Assembly (NCBI RefSeq): GCF_004405125.1
Contig: NZ_SORX01000011.1
Span: 28,482-92,481 of the forward strand
Source of the DNA: Jeotgalibacillus salarius
GTDB taxonomy: Bacteria; Bacillota; Bacilli; Bacillales; Jeotgalibacillaceae
Direction: 5' to 3'
Length of the DNA stretch: 64,000 nt
The position numbers and the translations under genes were made by a program. Under the pieces are notes generated by a model, which worked only from the letters and a program-made list of their open reading frames with translations, was not told where the DNA came from and ran no database searches. Position 1 is the stretch's first letter. Each line of letters opens with the position of its first letter. Positions 57,692 to 64,000 of the stretch are shown here, piece after piece.

Positions 57692-58363
57692 ATGAATTGG
57701 GAAGCTTTTCTGGAGCCATATAAACAGGCTGTAGATGAATTGAAAATTAAATTTAAAGGAATGAGAACACAATTTGAGCTCGAACAGACTCATTCACCGA
57801 TTGAATTCGTCACGGGCAGGGTAAAACCGATTGGAAGTATTATAGATAAAGCGAGAGAGAAAAACCTTTCGCAAGATCAGCTTGCTTATCAGGTACAGGA
57901 CATCGCCGGTCTCCGGATGATGTGTCAGTTTGTAGATGATATAGAAAAAGTAGTAAAGCTGCTGAGGCAGAGAAAAGACTTTATGATCGTAGAAGAGAAA
58001 GATTATATCTCTCACAAAAAATCAAGCGGTTATCGATCATATCATATGGTTATTGAATACCCTGTGCAAACAATTGGTGGGGAAAAAAAGATTTTAGCGG
58101 AAATTCAGATCAGAACCCTTGCAATGAATTTCTGGGCTACGATTGAGCATTCGCTGAATTATAAATATCAGGGGCAATTCCCGGAGGATATCCAAAACCG
58201 TCTTCAGCGGGCAGCAGAAGCTGCTTTCAGACTCGATGAAGAAATGTCTGAGATCAGAGAAGAAATTCAGGAAGCACAAGTATTTTTTCAAAAGAAAAAA
58301 GAGACTGGAAATCAGCATAAGGACAATCATAGAAATGGCTGGAGTCAAGGAGGGACAAAATGA
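57692..58363 (+). CDS. sasB: Small alarmone synthetase SasB/RelQ (YjbM)
   Basis: A 223-aa GTP pyrophosphokinase that makes (p)ppGpp without a hydrolase domain. [47 protein letters not shown] and [22 protein letters not shown] are the RelA/SpoT synthetase motifs. ATG 57692 follows GACGGGGTGATGCTG and fits family length; GTG 57683 and ATG 57686 are less well spaced. It overlaps nadK by four bases, so alarmone and NADP synthesis are coupled, as in B. subtilis. Confidence 0.94.
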   Translation: MNWEAFLEPYKQAVDELKIKFKGMRTQFELEQTHSPIEFVTGRVKPIGSIIDKAREKNLSQDQLAYQVQDIAGLRMMCQFVDDIEKVVKLLRQRKDFMIVEEKDYISHKKSSGYRSYHMVIEYPVQTIGGEKKILAEIQIRTLAMNFWATIEHSLNYKYQGQFPEDIQNRLQRAAEAAFRLDEEMSEIREEIQEAQVFFQKKKETGNQHKDNHRNGWSQGGTK

Positions 58364-59154
58364 AATTTGCAATTACGTCTAAAGGTGACGCGAAGTCCAA
58401 TGCGCTCATGCACAAAATGCGGACATATTTAAAAGATTTTAATTTGGAATACGATGAGAAAGAACCTGAAATCGTAATCTCAGTTGGTGGTGACGGTACA
58501 CTGCTTTACGCTTTTCACCGTTACAGTTCCCGTCTGTCCAAAACTGCATTTGTCGGTGTACATACTGGTCACCTGGGCTTTTATGCCGACTGGGTACCTG
58601 ATGAAATTGAAAAACTTGTCATTGCAATTGCGAAAACTCCTTATCAGATTATTGAATATCCACTCATGGAAACAATCATCCGTTATAAAAACGGCGGTCG
58701 TGAAACACGTTATTTAGCATTGAATGAATCTACAGTTAAAAGTGTAGACGGAACGCTAGTAATGGATGTAGAAATAAGGGGACAGCATTTTGAGGTATTC
58801 AGAGGAGACGGGTTGTGCCTTTCAACACCATCAGGATCAACCGCTTATAACAAAGCACTCGGAGGAGCCATTATCCATCCATCCCTGCCTTCAATTCAAT
58901 TGGCTGAAATGGCCTCAATCAATAACAGGGTATTCAGAACGGTAGGTTCACCTTTAATTATGCCCGCACACCATACTTGCATGCTTAAACCGGTAAATCG
59001 ATCAGATTTCATGATTACAATTGATCATTTAACACTCGTTCATAAAGATGTGAAGTCAATTCAATATCGTGTTGCGGATGAAAAAATCAGATTTGCCAGG
59101 TTCAGACCGTTTCCGTTCTGGAAAAGAGTGCATGACTCATTTATCGATGGATAA
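58360..59154 (+). CDS. nadK: NAD kinase
   Basis: A 264-aa enzyme that phosphorylates NAD to NADP. The GGDGT motif (residues 43-47, catalytic Asp45), [10 protein letters not shown], and LNEST...[21 protein letters not shown] are diagnostic. ATGA overlap with sasB, and its 3' end overlaps the pseudouridine synthase start. Length is typical. Confidence 0.96.
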   Translation: MKFAITSKGDAKSNALMHKMRTYLKDFNLEYDEKEPEIVISVGGDGTLLYAFHRYSSRLSKTAFVGVHTGHLGFYADWVPDEIEKLVIAIAKTPYQIIEYPLMETIIRYKNGGRETRYLALNESTVKSVDGTLVMDVEIRGQHFEVFRGDGLCLSTPSGSTAYNKALGGAIIHPSLPSIQLAEMASINNRVFRTVGSPLIMPAHHTCMLKPVNRSDFMITIDHLTLVHKDVKSIQYRVADEKIRFARFRPFPFWKRVHDSFIDG

Positions 59155-60055
59155 CCGCTTAATGATGGAATGGACCGTTGAAGTCGAAGAACAGGAAATG
59201 TTGTTGAGGGAGTTCGTCGGTCTGAAAGGAATATCGAAAAGAGGACTGACTGCAATCAAATATGAAGGCGGTGGACTTTTTCTGAATGGAGAGGAAGTCA
59301 CAGTCAGAAAAAAAATACAGCCTGGTGACACCGTTAAAATTTATTTCCCTGAAGAAACGAGAAGTGGATCACTGGTTTCGGAAAATCTTGGTCTGGAAGT
59401 TTTATATGAAGATCAATGGCTGATCGTTGTTAATAAACCTGCTGGTATGAACACGATCCCATCCAGAGATAAACCCCGGGGGTCACTCGCAAATGGATTG
59501 GCGGGTTATTTTGACTACCACCAGATCGCTGCGGGTGTTCATATTGCTACAAGACTTGATAAAGATACTTCAGGTGTTGTACTGGCAGCCAAATATGCGC
59601 ATGTTCATCATTTGCTAAGTGAAATGCAAAAATTAAACCAGATCAGCAGGGAGTATACCGCGATAGCAGAGGGTAATGTATTATTGGATGAAGGTACAAT
59701 CAATCAGCCAATTTCACGTGATCCATCCAGCATTATTACCAGAATTGTAGATGCTGAGGGTCAAAGAGCAGTTACCCATTATAAAAAGGTTGCTGCAGGT
59801 CATGCGCATACAATGTTATCTTTCCAGCTTGAGACTGGAAGAACACATCAGATCCGGGTTCATACTTCATGGCTCGGTCATCCGCTGGCAGGTGACGATC
59901 TTTATGGTGGGGAAGTAAGATTTATCAACAGACAGGCCCTGCATTGCCGGAAGCTTATGCTGCATCATCCTGTTACAGGTGAGGAACTTGAAGTCGTATC
60001 ACCATTGCCCGATGACATAAAGGAACTGAAAAAAAACGTTGGCATGAATGGATGA
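59132..60055 (+). CDS. yjbO: RluA/RluD-family pseudouridine synthase YjbO
   Basis: A protein of about 307 aa that isomerises uridine in RNA. An S4-like N-terminal domain ([33 protein letters not shown]) precedes the catalytic domain with [15 protein letters not shown] (catalytic Asp) and [27 protein letters not shown]. The start is uncertain: ATG 59132 has GGAAAAGAG close by; ATG 59147 and 59162 are alternatives, all overlapping or abutting nadK. The RNA target is not certain. Confidence 0.9.
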   Translation: MTHLSMDNRLMMEWTVEVEEQEMLLREFVGLKGISKRGLTAIKYEGGGLFLNGEEVTVRKKIQPGDTVKIYFPEETRSGSLVSENLGLEVLYEDQWLIVVNKPAGMNTIPSRDKPRGSLANGLAGYFDYHQIAAGVHIATRLDKDTSGVVLAAKYAHVHHLLSEMQKLNQISREYTAIAEGNVLLDEGTINQPISRDPSSIITRIVDAEGQRAVTHYKKVAAGHAHTMLSFQLETGRTHQIRVHTSWLGHPLAGDDLYGGEVRFINRQALHCRKLMLHHPVTGEELEVVSPLPDDIKELKKNVGMNG

Positions 60056-60058
60056 CAT

Positions 60059-60802
60059 TCATGCCATATCACTGTCTCTGAACTTTTCTGGATGGTAAAC
60101 CATTGAAGATTTGACTGAGACAGTTTTCATTTCTGGATATCTCAATGCTGTTAACATATTGCCGAAAACAGCACCGGTATCAATATTAACTGTGCGATTT
60201 TTGAATCTGGCTTCATGAACCGGTGTATGACCGTACACTACCCATGGTTTTCCTTTGTAGTGTCGGGCCCAATCTCTTCTGACAGGTAATCCTTTATCAT
60301 TTTTCTCTCCTGTAATATCACCATACAAGACAAAAACTGTTACGCGCTTATTTAATTGTCCAATATCTTCTTCTCTGATCCCAGCATGAGCAATGACAAG
60401 ACGTTTATGATCGAGCACATGGTAAAGTGGGGCTTTTTCATACAACGAAATAAACTGTTCAGTGACCAGTTTCCTTTGATCAGCTGATAATTGCTCCAAT
60501 TCTGCGGCAGTTGTTTCCAACCCGTGAATTAATTTTACGTTATTTCCTTTTAAGTATCGATAAAGCTTATTACAATGGTTACCCGGGACGTAATAAGCAC
60601 CTTGTTCTTCAACTAAGGAATATACTATTTTTATGATGCTGATTGAATCGGGTCCCCTGTCTGTCAGGTCACCAACGAAAGCGAGTTTGCGTCCTCCTGT
60701 GTGTACTGGTAATCCGGATTCCCATGAATACCCGAGCTTTTTTGTTAAAGAAACAAATTCTTTAAGGCAGCCGTGTATATCACCTATAATGTCGATTTTC
60801 AT
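60059..60802 (-). CDS. prpE: Bis(5'-nucleosyl)-tetraphosphatase PrpE
   Basis: A 247-aa PPP-family metallophosphatase. GDIHG (7-11), [13 protein letters not shown] and the late GHTP motif coordinate two metals. PrpE of B. subtilis hydrolyses diadenosine tetraphosphate and affects spore germination. It converges on yjbO with only three bases between them, so transcripts probably overlap. The ATG has AGGGGGTC upstream. Confidence 0.93.
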   Translation of the reverse strand: MKIDIIGDIHGCLKEFVSLTKKLGYSWESGLPVHTGGRKLAFVGDLTDRGPDSISIIKIVYSLVEEQGAYYVPGNHCNKLYRYLKGNNVKLIHGLETTAAELEQLSADQRKLVTEQFISLYEKAPLYHVLDHKRLVIAHAGIREEDIGQLNKRVTVFVLYGDITGEKNDKGLPVRRDWARHYKGKPWVVYGHTPVHEARFKNRTVNIDTGAVFGNMLTALRYPEMKTVSVKSSMVYHPEKFRDSDMA

Positions 60803-60952
60803 ATAGACCCCCTAAAAGGTGTGAATAATTGATTGACTTATATTAAAGTAACAGTTATCAATAATGTGAATGAATATGCTACTTAATATTTCACAGTTTA
60901 CCACCAATACGGATAAAATATCACTTGTAGTTTTTTAAAAATGAAGGCTTTA

Positions 60953-61063
60953 TTAAAGTTCAGTGTTGATGATGCACAGCTGATGATTGAAGCGAATGGC
61001 CGTGACTCATACGCCGGGCTGCGGAAAGCATCTGCCTGAAGCGGAAATGATAACATAGCCAAA
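60953..61063 (+). repeat. Dispersed structured intergenic repeat, copy D
   Basis: Shares GCACAGCTGATGATT with copy C, GCGGAAAGCATCTGCCTG with copies A and B (hairpin GCGGA / TCTGC at 61021-61035), and GCGGAAATGATAACA at its end. It lacks the GAGGAGG middle. It ends just before the mgtE ribosome site. Confidence 0.7.
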
Positions 61064-61083
61064 CTGAAAGGAGTGTGGATGAA

Positions 61084-62460
61084 GTGGCTGAACAGGAATT
61101 TGAAAGAGAAACAGGTATGGTCGATGAAACATATTTGGTAAGAGCACTGGAGAATAATGAGTTTGATATTTTCAGAGATGAATACTTTAATCTGCACCCT
61201 TATGATCGTGCACAATTTTATTTCAAATTAAATCCGGAGCTTCGTGTAAAGATATATGAATATTTATCTCCTGAGGAAATGGGAGAAATCATCGAAAATA
61301 TTGATGCAGATGATGAAGATTATGAACCGCTTTTTGCAGAGATGAATGCGCAGTATGCTGCTGACACTTTATCACGGATGTATACGGATGATGCAGTTGA
61401 CGTGTTAAATGAGTTAACTAAGGATCAGGCAGCAAGTTATTTAACAATCATGGATCAGGAATCGGCTAAAGAAATTAAAAACCTTCTTCATTATGAAGAA
61501 TACACTGCCGGTTCGATTATGACCACTGAATTTATTTCTATACCGGAGCACTCAACAGTCAGATCCGCAATGGCGATTTTAAGAAATAAAGCACCTGACG
61601 CTGAAACGATTTATTACACTTTCGTTATAAATGAAGATAGAAAGCTGGTAGGTGTTGTGTCTTTAAGAGACCTCATTACGTCTGAAGAAGACAGGCTGAT
61701 TAAAGAAATCATGTCAGACAGAGTCGTCTCAGTTTCCGTGAGTGAAGATCAGGAAAATGCTGCGAGAATGATGAAAGATTATGATTTCCTGGCACTGCCG
61801 GTCGTTGATTTTCAACAGCATTTGCTGGGGATCATTACAGTAGATGATATCATTGACGTTCTGGATGAAGAAGCATCGGATGATTATTCAAAGCTCGCAG
61901 GGGTTTCAGATATGGATTCGCGTGACCGTACACCTTTGAGAGCTGCGAAGAAACGTCTGCCCTGGCTTATTGCACTATTATTTTTAGGTATGCTGACAGC
62001 TAATTTAATCGGCAGTTTTGAAGATACCCTTGAACAGGTAGCAATCCTGGCTGTATTTATTCCGCTCATAGCGGGTATGGCAGGTAACACCGGTACACAG
62101 GCTCTGGCCGTTGCAGTCAGAAGTATTGCAACCGGGGATATTAAAGACGAAAGTAAAATGAAATTGATCATGAGGGAAGCGGGCACAGGTTTAATTACAG
62201 GGACGGTTTGCGGCATACTTGTGACCGGCATTGTGTATTTCTGGCAGGGATCTTTTTTTCTCGGTTTACTTGTCGGATTCTCAATTTTTGCTTCACTAAT
62301 TGTTGCGACATTGGCAGGCTCACTCGTGCCGCTTATTATGCATAGATTTAACATCGATCCTGCTGTTGCTTCAGGCCCATTCATCACAACGATCAATGAT
62401 ATTATCAGTATTTTAATTTATTTCGGTATTGCAACGACGTTTATGGGGTACTTAACTTAA
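61084..62460 (+). CDS. mgtE: Magnesium transporter MgtE
   Basis: A 458-aa MgtE-family Mg2+ channel. The acidic N-domain (helical repeats, to about residue 135) is followed by two CBS domains (EYTAGSIMTTEFISIPEHSTV and KEIMSDRVVSVSVSEDQ) and five membrane helices with AGMAGNTGTQALAVAVRSIATGDI. GTG 61084 is preferred because GAAAGGAG lies ten bases upstream; GTG 61075 is too close. No M-box riboswitch is visible in the leader; repeat copy D is there instead. Confidence 0.93.
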   Translation: MAEQEFERETGMVDETYLVRALENNEFDIFRDEYFNLHPYDRAQFYFKLNPELRVKIYEYLSPEEMGEIIENIDADDEDYEPLFAEMNAQYAADTLSRMYTDDAVDVLNELTKDQAASYLTIMDQESAKEIKNLLHYEEYTAGSIMTTEFISIPEHSTVRSAMAILRNKAPDAETIYYTFVINEDRKLVGVVSLRDLITSEEDRLIKEIMSDRVVSVSVSEDQENAARMMKDYDFLALPVVDFQQHLLGIITVDDIIDVLDEEASDDYSKLAGVSDMDSRDRTPLRAAKKRLPWLIALLFLGMLTANLIGSFEDTLEQVAILAVFIPLIAGMAGNTGTQALAVAVRSIATGDIKDESKMKLIMREAGTGLITGTVCGILVTGIVYFWQGSFFLGLLVGFSIFASLIVATLAGSLVPLIMHRFNIDPAVASGPFITTINDIISILIYFGIATTFMGYLT

Positions 62461-62462
62461 CT

Positions 62463-62492
62463 AATATGAGGTTGGGACCCAGCCTCATATTT
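62463..62492 (+). terminator. Hairpin after mgtE
   Basis: Stem AATATGAGG / CCTCATATT with an inner TGGG/CCCA extension; the T tract is short (TTTATAT). Confidence 0.65.
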
Positions 62493-62495
62493 ATA

Positions 62496-62540
62496 TTGCC
62501 AGTTTTCGATGAGATGTGTTAAGTTAGTATCAGGTACTAA
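62496..62540 (+). promoter_or_regulatory. fabI promoter region with FapR operator
   Basis: TTGCCA (62496-62501), 17 bases, TTAAGT (62519-62524) is a weak promoter. TTAGTATCAGGTACTAA (62524-62540) is a near-perfect FapR-type palindrome (TTAGTA and TACTAA halves) placed over the expected start region. Confidence 0.8.
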
Positions 62541-62567
62541 TAACTTGTTCTATACAAGGAGGACAAT

Positions 62568-63341
62568 ATGAGCTTATCACTTAAAGGTAAAACAATTGTT
62601 GTAATGGGCGTTGCGAATAAAAGAAGTATTGCCTGGGGCATTGCAAGATCATTAGATGAAGCTGGAGCAAATTTAGTTTTTACATATGCAGGTGAACGTT
62701 TTGAAAAGCCTGTACGGGACCTTGTCAGTACACTAAAAGGTAATCATGAATTAATTCTTCCTTGCGACATTACAAATGATGAAGAGATTAAATCATGCTT
62801 TGAAACGATTAAAGAAAAAGCCGGTACGATTCACGGTTTTGCTCACTGTATTGCATTTGCTGCAAAGGAAGACCTGCAGGGTGAGTATTTAAGCACGAAT
62901 CGCGATAACTTTCTTCTTGCGCATAACATCAGTTCATACTCACTGACAGCCATTGCAAAAGAAGCCCGTCCACTTATGACTGAAGGCGGGAGTATTGTTA
63001 CACTGACTTATCTTGGTGGAGAACGCGTTCTTCCAAACTATAATGTAATGGGTGTTGCAAAAGCCTCACTTGATGCAAGCGTCCGCTACCTAGCAAGTGA
63101 CTTAGGAAAAGATAACATCCGCGTGAACTCGATTTCTGCAGGACCAATCAGAACATTATCAGCTAAAGGAATTAACGATTTCAATTCAATTCTTAAAGAA
63201 ATTGAAGAAAAAGCACCGCTCAGAAGAAATACAACACCTGAAGAAGTGGGGGACACCGCTGCATTCCTATTCAGCGATTATTCCCGTGGATTAACTGGTG
63301 AAAATCTGCATGTGGATTCAGGTTATCATATTGTAGGTTAA
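62568..63341 (+). CDS. fabI: Enoyl-ACP reductase FabI
   Basis: A 257-aa short-chain dehydrogenase-like enzyme for the last reduction step in fatty acid elongation and the target of triclosan-type inhibitors. GVANKRSIAWGIA binds the cofactor; Tyr148, Tyr158 and Lys165 (LTYLGGERVLPNYNVMGVAK) form the active site. ACAAGGAGGACAAT precedes ATG. A strong FapR-like operator lies upstream. Confidence 0.96.
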   Translation: MSLSLKGKTIVVMGVANKRSIAWGIARSLDEAGANLVFTYAGERFEKPVRDLVSTLKGNHELILPCDITNDEEIKSCFETIKEKAGTIHGFAHCIAFAAKEDLQGEYLSTNRDNFLLAHNISSYSLTAIAKEARPLMTEGGSIVTLTYLGGERVLPNYNVMGVAKASLDASVRYLASDLGKDNIRVNSISAGPIRTLSAKGINDFNSILKEIEEKAPLRRNTTPEEVGDTAAFLFSDYSRGLTGENLHVDSGYHIVG

Positions 63342-63342
63342 C

Positions 63343-63379
63343 AAAAAGGCTTATCAGCTAGTGCTGATAAGCTTTTTTT
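63343..63379 (+). terminator. Terminator after fabI
   Basis: Stem GCTTATCAGC / GCTGATAAGC with a TAGT loop and seven Ts. Confidence 0.92.
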
Positions 63380-63437
63380 GAATAATATTCTTAAACAATC
63401 ATATACTCAACTACTACAAGTTAAAGGGAGTGAGGTA

Positions 63438-63878
63438 TTGCACAAAAAGGGGCGTCCGCTTCTTTATGTCAACCAGCCTGAGTTTCCTGAAATAAAGCCT
63501 GTTATGCAGCATTATTTTCAGGCACCTTCAAGTCAGGAAAAAACACCTGTCAAAAAAACAAAAGTTCAGCCATTAGGATATGTGGAAGAAGTTGAGCTTG
63601 AAAAGCCTTTGAAGGAAAACGAGACTGTAAAAGAAAAGTCTTTCATGTTTAAAGAATTGAAACCATTTAAGAAAATGACACTTCAGGAAAAAGTAGATTA
63701 TTTACTATCATTTGAAGGACGTAAAGCACCTTTTCAGTGCAGATTTATTAAAGATGATGGAAGCGAAATTTCGGGAGTAGTAACTAGAAGAGATCATCAG
63801 AAAATCTTGATCCGTACGCTTAAGGGAGAAGAAGCAGACCTTAATAAGAATGACTTAGTCGATATTCAAATCTATTGA
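63438..63878 (+). CDS. cotO: CotO-like spore coat protein
   Basis: A 146-aa hydrophilic, Lys/Glu-rich protein. The start KKGRPLLYVNQPEFPEIKPVMQHYF and the C-terminal half KMTLQEKVDYLLSF...CRFIKDDGSEISGVV match my memory of the CotO family, and cotO (yjbX) follows fabI in B. subtilis. CotO is a morphogenetic coat/encasement protein, so this suggests sporulation capacity or ancestry. It is shorter than B. subtilis CotO. TTG 63438 is chosen with AAAGGGAGTGAGG upstream. It ends at a strong terminator. Confidence 0.75.
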   Translation: MHKKGRPLLYVNQPEFPEIKPVMQHYFQAPSSQEKTPVKKTKVQPLGYVEEVELEKPLKENETVKEKSFMFKELKPFKKMTLQEKVDYLLSFEGRKAPFQCRFIKDDGSEISGVVTRRDHQKILIRTLKGEEADLNKNDLVDIQIY

Positions 63879-63916
63879 TAGTCATTTTCAATGAATGAAA
63901 CTCACCAACAGCAAAC

Positions 63917-63949
63917 AAAAAAGACATCCTAAAAAAGGATGTCTTTTTT
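63917..63949 (+). terminator. Terminator after cotO
   Basis: Stem AAAAAAGACATCCT / AGGATGTCTTTTTT with a short A-rich loop. Confidence 0.92.
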
Positions 63950-63964
63950 CAGGTTGTTGAATTT

Positions 63965-64000
63965 CATAAGCCGTGCCGGATCATTCCTTCGCTTTCCGCG
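63965..64000 (-). repeat. Possible end of a fifth repeat copy, cut by the window
   Basis: Read on the minus strand the last bases begin CGCGGAAAGCGAAGG, like the GCGGAAAGC segment of copies A, B and D. Only about 11 bases can be compared. Confidence 0.35.

Noticed and set aside
61884..62396. Open frame of 170 codons antisense to mgtE
   Set aside because: It lies wholly within the membrane domain coding region of mgtE, has no ribosome site and no recognisable protein features.

Overview
The window is a 64 kb piece of chromosome from a low-to-moderate G+C Bacillota. Gene order and protein sequences point to Bacillaceae or a near relative. Several blocks follow the Bacillus subtilis chromosome closely: yhjE-sipV-addB-addA-yisK-yisL, yitS-yitT-yitU-yitV-yitW, and the long run comZ-fabH-fabF-appDFABC-trpS-yjbC-spx-mecA-coiA-pepF-spxH-yjbI-yjbJ-yjbK-sasB-nadK-yjbO-prpE-mgtE-fabI-cotO. 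A C30-type carotenoid operon suggests a pigmented, possibly marine genus such as Jeotgalibacillus; that placement is inference. A CotO-like coat gene suggests a sporulating ancestry, but gerP and sbcDC are not between addA and yisK as they are in B. subtilis.

Layout. 1-8.5 kb: TVP38/TMEM64 membrane protein, signal peptidase I and the AddAB recombination nuclease. 8.6-11.5 kb: DUF418 protein, FAA-hydrolase family enzyme and YisL. 11.8-15.6 kb: two CrtN-family oxidoreductases and a CrtM synthase. 15.6-17.4 kb (minus): ammonium transporter and PII protein behind three TnrA/GlnR-type boxes. 17.6-18.9 kb: MATE exporter. 19.0-27.3 kb: maltodextrin regulon with an intracellular CBM34/GH13 enzyme, a divergent binding-protein/permease operon, a surface-anchored amylase and a LacI-family regulator. 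27.3-33.7 kb: CoA-disulfide reductase, the DegV-YitT-YitU-YitV-YitW block and UppP. 33.8-36.4 kb: ClpB with a CtsR operator. 36.4-45.4 kb: YjzD, ComZ, FabH-FabF with a FapR site, and an App/Opp oligopeptide transporter. 45.5-48.5 kb: small membrane protein, T-box-controlled trpS, and a secreted putative glycoside hydrolase. 48.8-56.9 kb: YjbC, Spx, MecA, CoiA, PepF, a new 57-aa membrane ORF, a frameshifted spxH, truncated haemoglobin and lytic transglycosylase. 57-63.9 kb: CYTH protein, (p)ppGpp synthetase, NAD kinase, pseudouridine synthase, PrpE, MgtE, FabI with a FapR site, and CotO-like protein.

Most striking observations. (1) spxH, the ClpXP adaptor gene for Spx, is broken by a perfect 32-bp tandem duplication; deleting one copy restores the full frame, so it is either a recent reversible mutation or an assembly error. 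(2) At least four intergenic copies of a dispersed structured repeat show compensatory changes in their hairpin stems. (3) Consensus-like SigB promoters precede yjbC, spx and yisL. (4) FapR-like boxes precede both fabHF and fabI. (5) A GC-rich, foldable stretch near 50.2 kb is a candidate small RNA. (6) A 57-aa membrane ORF lies between pepF and spxH. No rRNA, tRNA, CRISPR array, insertion sequence or prophage was seen.
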